DNA from: Pseudomonas sp. P8_241
Lineage (GTDB): Bacteria; Pseudomonadota; Gammaproteobacteria; Pseudomonadales; Pseudomonadaceae
Assembly (NCBI RefSeq): GCF_034008315.1
Contig: NZ_CP125377.1
Span: 1,004,001-1,068,000, forward strand
Length of the DNA: 64,000 bases
Direction: 5' to 3'
Under the pieces are notes generated by a model. The model did no database searches, was not told the DNA's origin, and saw nothing but the letters and a program-made list of their open reading frames with translations. A program made the position numbers and the translations under genes. Below are positions 16,757 to 25,905 of the stretch, in pieces; the first letter of the stretch is position 1, and each line of letters opens with the position of its first letter.

Positions 16757-17728
16757 TCAAGCGAGGAACTGTTCGGCGTAGTGGCAAGCCACCTGTCGGC
16801 TGTCGAGCAGGCGCAGGGCCGGCTCTTCAGTGCTGCAACGCTCGGTGGCGTACGGGCAACGCTTGTGGAAAGCGCAGCCCGGTGGCGGGTTCAGCGGGTT
16901 AGGCAACTCGCCGACGATCTTGATTTTCGGTTTGTTCGGGTCCGGGTGAATGGTCGGTGTGGCCGACAGCAACGCCTGGGTGTAGGGGTGCAGAGGGCGC
17001 TCGTAGATGTCGTTCTTCGGACCCATTTCCACCGGACGGCCGAGGTACATCACCATCACGTCGTCGGCAACATGTTGCACCACCGCCAGGTTGTGCGAAA
17101 TGAACACGTAAGCGGTGTTGAACTCCTGCTGCAAATCCATGAACAGGTTCAACACCTGCGCCTGGATCGACACGTCCAGCGCCGAGGTCGGTTCGTCCGC
17201 CACCAGCACTTTCGGTTGCAGCATCATCGCGCGGGCCAGGGCGATCCGCTGGCGCTGACCGCCGGAGAACATGTGCGGATAACGCTGGTAATGCTCCGGA
17301 CGCAAACCCACCTGCTTCATCATTGCCTGGACTTTTTCGCGGCGTTCGGAGGCCGACAGGTTGGTGTTGATCAGCAATGGCTCTGCAAGTTGATCACCGA
17401 CTTTCTGCCGAGGGTTCAACGAGGCGTACGGGCTCTGGAACACCATCTGCACGTCTTTGCGCAGTTGTTTGCGCTGGGCCTTGTCGGCGCCGGCAACTTC
17501 CTGACCGGCGATTTTCAACGAGCCGGAAGATGGCTCCTCGATCAGGGTCAAGGCACGGGCGAGGGTGGACTTGCCGCAGCCCGACTCACCGACGACGGCG
17601 AGGGTCTTGCCGGCTTCCAGTTCGAACGACACACCGTTGAGGGCGCGTACGGTCGCGTGACCCTTGAACAGGCCACGGGACACTTCGTAGTGGCGGGTCA
17701 GGTCGCGGGCGGTAAGTACGACGGCCAT
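16757..17728 (-). CDS. dppF: Dipeptide ABC transporter ATPase DppF
   Basis: 323 residues. Second ATPase of the dipeptide importer, at the inner membrane. Walker A GESGCGKST (about 47-55), signature FSGGQRQR, Walker B VLVADEPTSALD, and the C-terminal oligopeptide-transporter extension with the cysteine set GCAFHKRC...RC. Its ATG overlaps the dppD stop by one base (TAATG), so the two ATPases are coupled. Last gene of the right-to-left dpp operon. Confidence 0.95.
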   Translation of the reverse strand: MAVVLTARDLTRHYEVSRGLFKGHATVRALNGVSFELEAGKTLAVVGESGCGKSTLARALTLIEEPSSGSLKIAGQEVAGADKAQRKQLRKDVQMVFQSPYASLNPRQKVGDQLAEPLLINTNLSASERREKVQAMMKQVGLRPEHYQRYPHMFSGGQRQRIALARAMMLQPKVLVADEPTSALDVSIQAQVLNLFMDLQQEFNTAYVFISHNLAVVQHVADDVMVMYLGRPVEMGPKNDIYERPLHPYTQALLSATPTIHPDPNKPKIKIVGELPNPLNPPPGCAFHKRCPYATERCSTEEPALRLLDSRQVACHYAEQFLA

Positions 17729-18696
17729 TACGCCACCTCCTGGTTCAGCGGGTAGAAGCAGCGGGCGAGGCTGTTGCTTTTCGGGTCAAGGGTCGGACGC
17801 TGTGCTCGGCAGTTGTCCTGCACATACGGGCAGCGCGGCGACAGCAGGCAACCCTGCGGACGGTCGTAGCGACCGGGCACGATGCCCGGCAGGGTCGACA
17901 GACGCGAGGCGCCGAGGCTGTGTTCAGGAATCGCCTTGAGCAGCGCTTCGCTGTACGGGTGCGCCGGGATGTCGAACAGCTGCGGCACCTGGCCGACTTC
18001 GACGGCTTGGCCGGCGTACATCACGCATACGCGCTGGGCGGTTTCGGCCACAACCGCGAGGTCGTGGGTGATCAGCACCAGGCCCATGTTCTGCTCTTTC
18101 TGCAACGCCAGCAGCAGGTCCATGATCTGCGCCTGGATGGTGACGTCGAGGGCCGTGGTCGGTTCGTCGGCGATCAGCAGTTTCGGTTCACCGGCAATTG
18201 CCATGGCGATGGCGACACGCTGGCTCATACCGCCGGAGAGTTGATGCGGGTAGGCGTCCATGCGGCTGGCGGCGCCCGGAATTTCAACTTTTTCCAGCAG
18301 TTCGATGGCGCGCTTGCGGGCGGCCTTGCCGGACATTTTCAGGTGCAGGCGCAGCACTTCTTCGATCTGGAAACCCACGGTGTAGCTCGGGTTCAGCGCG
18401 GTCATCGGGTCCTGGAAAACCATGGACAAGTCTTTGCCGACGATTTGCCGACGCTGACGATTGCTCAACTTGAGCATGTCCTTGCCGTCAAAGCTGAGCG
18501 CGTCGGCGGTGACGATACCGGGATGCTCGATCAGGCCCATCAGCGCCATCATGGTCACGGACTTGCCCGAACCCGACTCGCCCACGATGGCCAACACTTC
18601 GCCCTTGTCCACTTTCAGGTCCAGACCGTCGACCACCGGCACGGCGTTTTTGTCGCCGAAGCGAACGTTGAGATTCTTGATTTCTAGCAATGACAT
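17728..18696 (-). CDS. dppD: Dipeptide ABC transporter ATPase DppD
   Basis: 322 residues from ATG 18696, six bases after GAGGAG; the frame extends further upstream but runs into dppC. Walker A GESGSGKS, signature LSGGMSQR, Walker [13 protein letters not shown] and a C-terminal cysteine-rich tail ([15 protein letters not shown]) as in DppD/OppD. Pairs with DppF. Ten bases separate it from dppC. Confidence 0.95.
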   Translation of the reverse strand: MSLLEIKNLNVRFGDKNAVPVVDGLDLKVDKGEVLAIVGESGSGKSVTMMALMGLIEHPGIVTADALSFDGKDMLKLSNRQRRQIVGKDLSMVFQDPMTALNPSYTVGFQIEEVLRLHLKMSGKAARKRAIELLEKVEIPGAASRMDAYPHQLSGGMSQRVAIAMAIAGEPKLLIADEPTTALDVTIQAQIMDLLLALQKEQNMGLVLITHDLAVVAETAQRVCVMYAGQAVEVGQVPQLFDIPAHPYSEALLKAIPEHSLGASRLSTLPGIVPGRYDRPQGCLLSPRCPYVQDNCRAQRPTLDPKSNSLARCFYPLNQEVA

Positions 18697-18706
18697 TGGA
18701 ATCTCC

Positions 18707-19633
18707 TCAGGCGGCGTTCTTGAGTTTCGGGTCCAGCGCATCGCGCAGGCCGTCACCCATCAAGTTGATTGCCAGCACGCTGAGCAAAATGGTCAAACCA
18801 GGCAGGCTCACGACCCACCAGGCGCGTTCGATGTAGTCGCGGGCCGAAGCCAGCATGGTGCCCCACTCAGGGGTTGGCGGTTGTACGCCAAGACCGAGGA
18901 AACCCAGGGCGGCGGCATCGAGAATCGCCGAGGAGAAGCTCAGGGTGGCCTGAACGATCAGCGGTGCCATGCAGTTGGGCAGCACGGTGATGAACATCAG
19001 GCGCGGCAGACCGGCACCGGCCAGGCGGGCGGCGGTCACGTAGTCGCGGTTCAGCTCGCCCATGACCGCAGCACGGGTCAGGCGGACATAGGACGGCAGG
19101 GACACCACGGCGATGGCGATCACGGTGTTGATGAGGCCAGGGCCGAGGATGGCGACGATCGCCACGGCCAGCAGCAGGGACGGCAGGGCCAGCATGATGT
19201 CCATCAGGCGCATGATGGTCGGGCCGAGCATGCGTGGGAAAAAACCGGCGAACAGGCCCATCAGGATGCCCGGGATCAGCGACATGACCACCGAGGACAA
19301 GCCGATCATCAAGGACAAGCGCGAGCCCTGGATCAGGCGCGACAGCAAATCGCGGCCCAGCTCATCGGTGCCGAGCAGGAACTGGATCTGCCCACCTTCC
19401 AGCCAGGCCGGCGGGGTCAGCAGGAAGTCGCGGTATTGCTCGCTCGGATCATGGGGCGCAACCCACGGGGCGAAGATGGCGCAGAAAATCACCAGCAGCA
19501 TGAACATCAGGCCGGCGACGGCGCCCTTGTTCTTGGAGAACGCTTGCCAGAATTCCTTGTACGGCGACGGGTACAGCAGGCTCTGATCCACGGCGGAGGT
19601 GGCGGTGGCTACTGAGGATGTTGGAGTGCTCAT
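18707..19633 (-). CDS. dppC: Dipeptide ABC transporter permease DppC
   Basis: 308 residues from ATG 19633 ([17 protein letters not shown]). An OppC-type N-terminal region (about 28-70) is followed by six membrane helices and the docking loop with [16 protein letters not shown] (about 205-220). The upstream extension of the frame would overlap dppB and was rejected. It forms the translocation pore with DppB; eleven bases after dppB. Confidence 0.95.
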   Translation of the reverse strand: MSTPTSSVATATSAVDQSLLYPSPYKEFWQAFSKNKGAVAGLMFMLLVIFCAIFAPWVAPHDPSEQYRDFLLTPPAWLEGGQIQFLLGTDELGRDLLSRLIQGSRLSLMIGLSSVVMSLIPGILMGLFAGFFPRMLGPTIMRLMDIMLALPSLLLAVAIVAILGPGLINTVIAIAVVSLPSYVRLTRAAVMGELNRDYVTAARLAGAGLPRLMFITVLPNCMAPLIVQATLSFSSAILDAAALGFLGLGVQPPTPEWGTMLASARDYIERAWWVVSLPGLTILLSVLAINLMGDGLRDALDPKLKNAA

Positions 19634-19644
19634 GGGTATTGACC

Positions 19645-20655
19645 TCAGCGCTGATGACGGATGCGTGGGTTGGCAAAGCCGTAGAGGATGTCCACTACGA
19701 AGTTGACCAGAATCACCAGGCAGGCGATTAACAGGATGCCGTTTTGTACGACCGGGTAGTCTCGGGCGCCGATGGCTTCGATCAGCCATTTGCCGATGCC
19801 GGGCCAGGAGAAGATGGTTTCGGTCAGGACCGCACCGGCCAGCAGGGTGCCGACTTGCAGGCCGACCACGGTCAGGACCGGTATCAGCGCGTTGCGCAGA
19901 CCGTGCACGAACACCACGCGTGACGGCGACAGGCCCTTGGCCTTGGCGGTGCGGATGTAGTCTTCACGCAGCACTTCGAGCATCGAGGAACGGGTCATTC
20001 GCGCAATCACCGCCAGCGGAATGGTACCCAGCACGATGGCCGGCAGGATCAGGTGATGCAGGGCATCGAGGAACGCGCCGACGTCATCGGCCAGCAGCGT
20101 ATCGATGAGCATGAAACCGGTGCGCGGCTCGATGTCGTACAGCAGGTCGATCCGCCCGGATACCGGGGTCCAGCCCAGGCTTACCGAGAAGAACATGATC
20201 AGGATCAGGCCCCACCAGAAGATCGGCATCGAATATCCCGCGAGGGAGATGCCCATCACCCCATGGTCGAACAGGGACCCTCGCTTGAGTGCCGCGATCA
20301 CCCCGGCCAGAAGGCCCAGGATGCCGGCGAACAACAGAGCGGCCATGGACAGTTCCAGGGTCGCGGGGAACAGGGAAGTGAACTCGCTCCAGACGCTTTC
20401 ACGGGTACGCAGAGATTCCCCGAGATCGCCTTGGGCCAGCTTGCCGATGTAATCCAGGTACTGTGCATACAGGGGTTTGTTCAGACCAAGGCGTTCCATT
20501 GCCTGAGCGTGCATTTCGGGATCGACCCTGCGTTCTCCCATCATGACTTCTACGGGGTCGCCCGGGATCATGCGAATCAACGCGAAAGTCAGCAGGGTGA
20601 TGCCGAAGAACGTGGGGATCAACAACCCCAGTCGGCGGGCAATAAAACTAAACAT
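19645..20655 (-). CDS. dppB: Dipeptide ABC transporter permease DppB
   Basis: 336 residues. OppB-type permease: first helix FIARRLGLLIPTFFGITLL, the characteristic RMIPGDPVEVMMG after it, a periplasmic loop, and the docking segment VVFVHGLRNALIPVLTVVG (about 245-263). Follows the dppA-type binding protein by 72 bp in the same direction. Confidence 0.95.
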   Translation of the reverse strand: MFSFIARRLGLLIPTFFGITLLTFALIRMIPGDPVEVMMGERRVDPEMHAQAMERLGLNKPLYAQYLDYIGKLAQGDLGESLRTRESVWSEFTSLFPATLELSMAALLFAGILGLLAGVIAALKRGSLFDHGVMGISLAGYSMPIFWWGLILIMFFSVSLGWTPVSGRIDLLYDIEPRTGFMLIDTLLADDVGAFLDALHHLILPAIVLGTIPLAVIARMTRSSMLEVLREDYIRTAKAKGLSPSRVVFVHGLRNALIPVLTVVGLQVGTLLAGAVLTETIFSWPGIGKWLIEAIGARDYPVVQNGILLIACLVILVNFVVDILYGFANPRIRHQR

Positions 20656-20727
20656 CGTGTGTTGTACCTCATCAGCCGGTTAGGCGTGCCCGGCATGCCT
20701 GGGTCAGGAATGCCGGGAGTTTTCTTA

Positions 20728-22323
20728 TTACTTCACCTGGGTGGTGGCGAAGTTATTCGTGGTGAGGGGGCTAATGTGATAGCCCTCTACGTTGTTGCGC
20801 ATGGCGGTAAACATTCTAGTGTGTGCCATGCTGATCCAAGGCTGGTCCTGATTAAAAATAACCTGGGCCTGCTCGTAGAGTGCTGCACGTTCTGCCGGGT
20901 CGGTCTTTTCCCGAGCCTGATCGAGCAGCGCCTGGAACTTGTCATTGCACCAGCGGGCGTAGTTTTCTCCGTTCTTGGCCGCTTCACAACTGAGCATAGG
21001 CGTCAGGAAGTTATCCGGGTCGCCGTTGTCGCCCGCCCATCCGGCGGAAACCATGTCGTGCTCGCCGTTTTTGGCGCGTTTGAGCATTTCGCCCCATTCC
21101 ATCACGCGGATGTCGATCTTGATCCCGACCTTGGCCAGGTCGGCCTGCATCATCTGCGCGCCAAGCATCGGATTCGGGTTGGTCGGACCGCCACCGTTGC
21201 GGGTGAACAGGGTGAAGGTGGTGCCTTCCGGTACACCGGCTTCCTTGAGCAGGGCACGTGCCTTGTCGAGGTCGCGGGCGGGATTCTTCAGGTTGTGGTT
21301 GTAACCCAGCAGGGTGTCCGGGTACGGATTGACCGCTGCTGTTGCGTTGCCTTTGCCAAACAGGGCGTTGACGTAGGCTTCCTTGTCGAACGCGATGTCG
21401 ATGGCTTTGCGTACCCGCACATCATTCATGTACTTGTGCGTGGTGTTCATGGCGACGTAGGACACGGTCATTGCGTTCAGTTCGTCAACCTTCAGGTTCG
21501 GGTCTTTCTTGATACTCGGGATATCGTCCGGCTTCGGGTACAGCGCGACCTGGCATTCGTTGGCCTTGAGCTTTTGCAGGCGCACGTTGTTGTCGGTGGC
21601 GATGGCCAGGATCAGCGCTTCGGCCTGTGGCTTGCCACGGAAATAGTCCGGGTTGGCCTTGAAACGGACCTGGGCGTCCTTGTTGTAACGCTGAAAGACG
21701 AACGGGCCGGTGCCGATGGGCTTGTTGTTCAGGTCGCCGGTCTTGTTGGCCTTGAGCAACTGGTCGGCGTATTCAGCGGAGTAGATCGACGAGAAGGCCA
21801 TGGCAATGTCGGCCAGGAACGGCGCTTCGCGACGGTTCAGGGTGAACTTGACCGTGTTGTCGTCGACCTTTTCGACGCTTTTCAGCAGTTCCTTGAAACC
21901 CATGCTTTCAAAGTACGGAAAACCCACGCTCGACAGTTTGTGCCACGGATGATTCGGGTCCAGTTGGCGCTGGAAGCTCCAGACCACGTCGTCGGCATTC
22001 ATGTCGCGGGTCGGCTTGAAGTATTCGGTGGTGTGGAACTTGACGCCTTTGCGCAGGTGGAACGTGTAGCTCAGACCGTCTTCGCTGATGTCCCAGGATT
22101 CGGCCAGGGCCGGAATCACGTCAGTGGTGCCGGGCTTGAAGTCCGCCAGGCGATTGAAGATGGTTTCGGCGACGGCGTCGGCGGTGACTGCAGTCGTGTA
22201 CTGGACCATGTCGAAGCCTTCGGGGCTGGCTTCGGTGCAGACCACCAGCGGCTTGGCCGAAACACCGACAGCGACACTGAGCAACGCGGCTGCGATGGCC
22301 GCGCGTAGGGGAAGCATTTTCAT
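20728..22323 (-). CDS. Periplasmic dipeptide-binding protein (DppA type), proximal to dppB
   Basis: 531 residues. The signal peptide MKMLPLRAAIAAALLSVAVG ends about at VSA; the mature protein starts KPLVVCTEASPEGFD. A family 5 solute-binding protein (SBP_bac_5) with the DDNTVKF, RREAPFLADIA and ESWDISEDGLSYTFHLRKGVKFH elements of DppA. It brings dipeptides to DppBC. One of three paralogues in the window; the corresponding P. aeruginosa gene also lies directly before dppB. Confidence 0.92.
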   Translation of the reverse strand: MKMLPLRAAIAAALLSVAVGVSAKPLVVCTEASPEGFDMVQYTTAVTADAVAETIFNRLADFKPGTTDVIPALAESWDISEDGLSYTFHLRKGVKFHTTEYFKPTRDMNADDVVWSFQRQLDPNHPWHKLSSVGFPYFESMGFKELLKSVEKVDDNTVKFTLNRREAPFLADIAMAFSSIYSAEYADQLLKANKTGDLNNKPIGTGPFVFQRYNKDAQVRFKANPDYFRGKPQAEALILAIATDNNVRLQKLKANECQVALYPKPDDIPSIKKDPNLKVDELNAMTVSYVAMNTTHKYMNDVRVRKAIDIAFDKEAYVNALFGKGNATAAVNPYPDTLLGYNHNLKNPARDLDKARALLKEAGVPEGTTFTLFTRNGGGPTNPNPMLGAQMMQADLAKVGIKIDIRVMEWGEMLKRAKNGEHDMVSAGWAGDNGDPDNFLTPMLSCEAAKNGENYARWCNDKFQALLDQAREKTDPAERAALYEQAQVIFNQDQPWISMAHTRMFTAMRNNVEGYHISPLTTNNFATTQVK

Positions 22324-22402
22324 CTATAACCCTCTGCAATCGATTTGAAGGACAATCGCCGAACGGCCGGTTCGCTGTTGAATCAGCCGTTCGACAGGTT
22401 CA

Positions 22403-23833
22403 TTACAGAATGTTGAATGGAATGGTGGTCACGAGACGGAACTCGTTGATGCTGCCATCGGCCTGGAATTCACTGGCGCGGTGAGCCGTGTAGGTGCCAC
22501 GAATCGTGGTGGCCTTGAGCGGACCGCTCTGCACGGTGTAGGTCGCACCGATGCCGTATTCGTAATGATGTTCGCCGTCTTGCTGCTGGATACCGTCGTA
22601 GCCTTTGTCCGCCACACCTTTGTTGCCAGTGTAGTGAGTGCCGTCGATACCCCAGCCACGCGCCTGGTAGATGTTGAACTTCAGGCCGGGCACGCCGTAT
22701 TCAGCCATGTTCAGGCCGTAGGCGATCTGGAAGGACTTCTCGTTCGGGCCGTTGAAGTCCGAAAGCAGGGAGTTGGCCAGGTAGATGCCGTTGGTTTCGT
22801 GCAGGTAGTCGAAGTACTCGTTACCGTTCACTTCCTGGTACGAGAAGGTCAGGGTGTGGGCTTGATGGGTCAGGCCGAACGACAGGGAATAGGTGTCGTT
22901 GTCGATGTCACCGATCAGCGCCTTACCTTCTTCCTGGGTTTTGTAGTAGTTAAGACCGGTAGTCAGGCTCAGTACCTGACTATCGCCCAGTACGTGGGAA
23001 GCGCCGAAGTAGTACTGGTTCCAGATGTCTTCAGCCTGAGTTGCCCAGAGACTGGTGGTCAGGCTGGCGAAAGGGCTGTAGGTGATACCGCCGGTGTAGA
23101 CGTGATCGGTTTCAACGATGCCGTTGGCGTATTCGGTGCGGAATTTGCGCTGGCTTTCTTCGGTACGCGGAGAGTTGCGGTCGAAGGTGGCCAGGTCGAA
23201 TTGCAGGTTGTTCAGCTCTTCACTGTGGATCGCCACACCCTGGAAGCTCGAAGGCAGAGCGCGGTTGCTGATGACATCGACCATCGGGCTGCTGAAGTTC
23301 ATGCGGCCGGCAGTCATGGTGGTGTTGGAGAAACGGGCCTTGACGTTGGCCAGGCCCAGTTTGCTCCACTGACCTTGGGCGTCGCCGCCTTCCTTGGTCA
23401 AGGTGCGGTTGTTACCTGCGCCGGGACGAGTGCCCGGTGCGCCACCGTTATTGGACGCCAGATCCTTGCGGTCCTGGTCCAGGGCGATGGCGTTGTAGGC
23501 CGCGACTTCAGTGCTGAGGCCGAGGGCGCCCTCGGTGAAGCCCGAGTTGTACTTGATGATGGTGCCTTGGACCCAGTTGATCCGGCGATCGGTCGGGGTC
23601 GAAACGCCGTCTTTCTTATAGGTGAATTTACTGCCGCGTTTCAGTTGCTCGTTGGCGTACCAGTTGCGCGTGGTGCCGCTGATCGACTGGCCTTCAACAA
23701 AACCTGTGGCTTCGCTCTGGGCGCTTTTTTCATTCACGGTCACTGGCGTGAAGGCCTGGCTTTTGGATTCAGCATAAGCCGTGGCGGTTACGCTGCTGAT
23801 GGCTAGGGCCAACATCGTATTGCTCAGATTCAT
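22403..23833 (-). CDS. opdP: OprD-family outer-membrane porin OpdP (dipeptide channel)
   Basis: 476 residues with a signal peptide MNLSNTMLALAISSVTATAYA and a 18-strand OprD-type barrel ending in FNIL. Typical OprD pieces are FVEGQSISGTTRNWYANEQL near the start and GMNFSS-like GRMNFSSPMVDVISNRALPSSFQG at about 175-200. In P. aeruginosa the porin at this place (OpdP) takes up glycine-glutamate and other dipeptides; context here supports that. AGGAG precedes the ATG. A palindrome at 23915-23926 lies in its promoter region. Confidence 0.9.
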   Translation of the reverse strand: MNLSNTMLALAISSVTATAYAESKSQAFTPVTVNEKSAQSEATGFVEGQSISGTTRNWYANEQLKRGSKFTYKKDGVSTPTDRRINWVQGTIIKYNSGFTEGALGLSTEVAAYNAIALDQDRKDLASNNGGAPGTRPGAGNNRTLTKEGGDAQGQWSKLGLANVKARFSNTTMTAGRMNFSSPMVDVISNRALPSSFQGVAIHSEELNNLQFDLATFDRNSPRTEESQRKFRTEYANGIVETDHVYTGGITYSPFASLTTSLWATQAEDIWNQYYFGASHVLGDSQVLSLTTGLNYYKTQEEGKALIGDIDNDTYSLSFGLTHQAHTLTFSYQEVNGNEYFDYLHETNGIYLANSLLSDFNGPNEKSFQIAYGLNMAEYGVPGLKFNIYQARGWGIDGTHYTGNKGVADKGYDGIQQQDGEHHYEYGIGATYTVQSGPLKATTIRGTYTAHRASEFQADGSINEFRLVTTIPFNIL

Positions 23834-23914
23834 GGGTAAAGCTCCTGCTTTCTTATTTTATAACCGGTCTTTTTTTGATGATCCGGCTTTGGTTTTTAAC
23901 TCATTCACGACATC

Positions 23915-23926
23915 GCAAACGTTTGC
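23915..23926. promoter_or_regulatory. Palindrome upstream of opdP, LacI-family-like operator
   Basis: GCAAACGTTTGC is a perfect 12-bp palindrome with a central CG, the shape of LacI/PurR-class operators. It is 82 bp upstream of the opdP start and 79 bp after the neighbouring gene. No LacI-family gene is in the window. Confidence 0.4.
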
Positions 23927-24005
23927 TGAAGGCAAATTTGGCGAATTACAGCAATACGCCTGCGTGAGGGTGGAAAATCCACCCTCGGCGTTTATGGCTA
24001 ATCGG

Positions 24006-25604
24006 TTATTTTTCTATGCTGACACCCGAAAAGACGTTGCGACCGAACGGGCTCACTTTGAACCCTTCGATTTTGGCGCTCAGCGGTTGGTTGACCGTTG
24101 AGTGGGCGACCGGCGTGATCGGCACTTGCTGCTTGAGCAGCTGCTGCGCCTGTTTGTAGAGCACGGTGCGCTGGTCGCGGTCGGTGACGACCTTGGCCTG
24201 CTTGATCAACTTGTCGTAAGCCGGATCACACCACATCGAGTAGTTGTTGCCGCCAATGGCGTCACAGCTGTACAGCGTGCCCAGCCAGTTGTCCGGATCA
24301 CCGTTGTCACCGGTCCAGCCGATCAGGCTGATGTCGTGCTCGCCATTCTTGGTGCGCTTGATGTACTCGCCCCATTCATAGCTGACGATCTTGACTTTGA
24401 GGCCGATCTTCGCCCAGTCGGCCTGGAGCATCTCGGCCATCAACTTGGCGTTGGGGTTGTAGGGGCGTTGCACAGGCATGGCCCACAGGGTGATTTCGGT
24501 GCCTTCCTTCACGCCGGCCGCCTTGAGCAGTTCCTTGGCTTTTTCCGGGTTGTAGGCGGCGTCCTTGATGGTTTCATCGTAGGACCATTGGGTTGGCGGC
24601 ATGGCGTTGACGGCCAGTTGCCCCGCACCCTGGTAAACGGCATTGAGAATGCCTTGCTTGTTCACCGCCATGTCCAGCGCCTGGCGCACTTGGAGTTGGT
24701 CGAAGGGTTTGTGGCGCACGTTATAGGCGATGTAGCCGAGGTTGAACCCGGGTTTCTCGATCAGTTGCAGTTTCGGGTCGTTCCTCAGCGAGGTGACATC
24801 GGCCGGGCGTGGGTGCAGGGTGATCTGGCACTCGTTTGCCTTGAGTTTCTGCACGCGCACCGATGCATCGGTGTTGATGGCGAAAATCAGGTTGTCGAGC
24901 TTCACGCGGCTCGGATCCCAGTATTGCTTGTTGCCGGTGTAACGAATGTTCGAGTCTTTCTGATAGCTCTTGAACACGAACGGACCGGTACCGATCGGTT
25001 TCTGGTTGATGTCGCTCGGTTTGCCCTCGGCCAGCAACTTGTCGGCGTACTCGGCGGACAGAATGGCGGCGAAACTCATGGCGATGTTCTGGATGAACGC
25101 GGCGTCCACGCTGTTTAGCGTAAAGACCACGGTCAGCGGCCCGGTCTTCTCGACCTTGGCGATGTTCTTGTTCAGGCTCATGCCGTTGAAGTACGGGAAC
25201 TCGGTAGGGTAAGCCTTACGGAAAGGTTGTTGCGGGTCGAGCATGCGATTGAACGTGAACAACACGTCATCGGCGTTGAAGTCGCGGGTCGGTGTGAAGT
25301 ACCTGGTGGTATGAAACTTCACCCCTTCGCGCAGGTGGAACGTGTACTTGAGGCCGTCCTCGGAAATATCCCAACTCGTTGCCAGACCCGGAACGACATT
25401 GGTCGCGCCTTTTTCAAACTCTGCCAGGCGGTTGTACAGCGGCTCGGCGGCGTCGTTATCGGTCGCGGTGGTGTACTGCGCCGTATCGAAACCGGCGGGG
25501 CTGCCCTCAGAGCAGAACACCAGGCTGCTCGCGGCCTGGCTGATGGACGTGGCGGCCAGCAGGCCGGTGCCCAGCAATGCGGATATAACCAAGGTATGGC
25601 GCAT
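24006..25604 (-). CDS. Periplasmic dipeptide-binding protein (DppA type), middle copy
   Basis: 532 residues from ATG 25604, with AAGGGAG six bases upstream; the upstream extension is not coding. The signal peptide is MRHTLVISALLGTGLLAATS, cut about after ISQA. SBP_bac_5 family with SSLVFCSEGSPAGFDTAQYT at the mature start. More similar to the distal copy (25906-27531) than to the dppB-proximal one: both share the NLVFCSEGSPAGFD-type start and IRYTGNK-YW segments, so they probably arose by tandem duplication. Likely supplies peptides of a different specificity to the same DppBCDF. Confidence 0.92.
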   Translation of the reverse strand: MRHTLVISALLGTGLLAATSISQAASSLVFCSEGSPAGFDTAQYTTATDNDAAEPLYNRLAEFEKGATNVVPGLATSWDISEDGLKYTFHLREGVKFHTTRYFTPTRDFNADDVLFTFNRMLDPQQPFRKAYPTEFPYFNGMSLNKNIAKVEKTGPLTVVFTLNSVDAAFIQNIAMSFAAILSAEYADKLLAEGKPSDINQKPIGTGPFVFKSYQKDSNIRYTGNKQYWDPSRVKLDNLIFAINTDASVRVQKLKANECQITLHPRPADVTSLRNDPKLQLIEKPGFNLGYIAYNVRHKPFDQLQVRQALDMAVNKQGILNAVYQGAGQLAVNAMPPTQWSYDETIKDAAYNPEKAKELLKAAGVKEGTEITLWAMPVQRPYNPNAKLMAEMLQADWAKIGLKVKIVSYEWGEYIKRTKNGEHDISLIGWTGDNGDPDNWLGTLYSCDAIGGNNYSMWCDPAYDKLIKQAKVVTDRDQRTVLYKQAQQLLKQQVPITPVAHSTVNQPLSAKIEGFKVSPFGRNVFSGVSIEK

Positions 25605-25905
25605 AACGCTCCCTTTTCTCAAAGTGTTGACAATGAGCCGCCGTCCCGTCCGGGGACGTGGCAGCATCACTGAGTTCAAGCCATACAGGCAGCAAAACCG
25701 ATCAGCCACGCATGCGCTGGTCGATACCCGACGGTAGGCACCGTGGGACCGGCAGTAAATGCGTAGAGTCCTAAAGACTCGTAGGAAATGGCAGCGCGTC
25801 CGACTCGAAAGCTGTAGGGAGCCTCGGATTCGGATGTAGGCAAATTCCTACTTTTTCGGCAGATAAAACAACGGCGACGTCAAAAAACGTCGCCGCTGCA
25901 AAACC
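25605..25905. other. Spacer between two binding-protein genes
   Basis: Contains the terminator of the distal copy (25864-25895) and short inverted repeats such as GAGTC-CTAAA-GACTC and GTAGGCAAATTCCTAC at 25765-25852, which may be promoter elements. No gene seen. Confidence 0.5.
25864..25895 (-). terminator. Terminator of the distal dppA-type gene
   Basis: A 9-bp perfect stem CGGCGACGT/ACGTCGCCG is followed on the minus strand by TTGTTTTATC, 11 bp after the stop codon. Confidence 0.75.

Noticed and set aside
20053..22308. Plus-strand open frame of 751 codons opposite the dppA-type gene
   Set aside because: It is antisense to a clear binding-protein gene with signal peptide and family motifs; long antisense frames are common at this GC content.
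23915..23926. Calling the palindrome a true PurR site
   Set aside because: Pseudomonas does not use the enterobacterial PurR as far as I know; only a LacI-family-like shape can be claimed.
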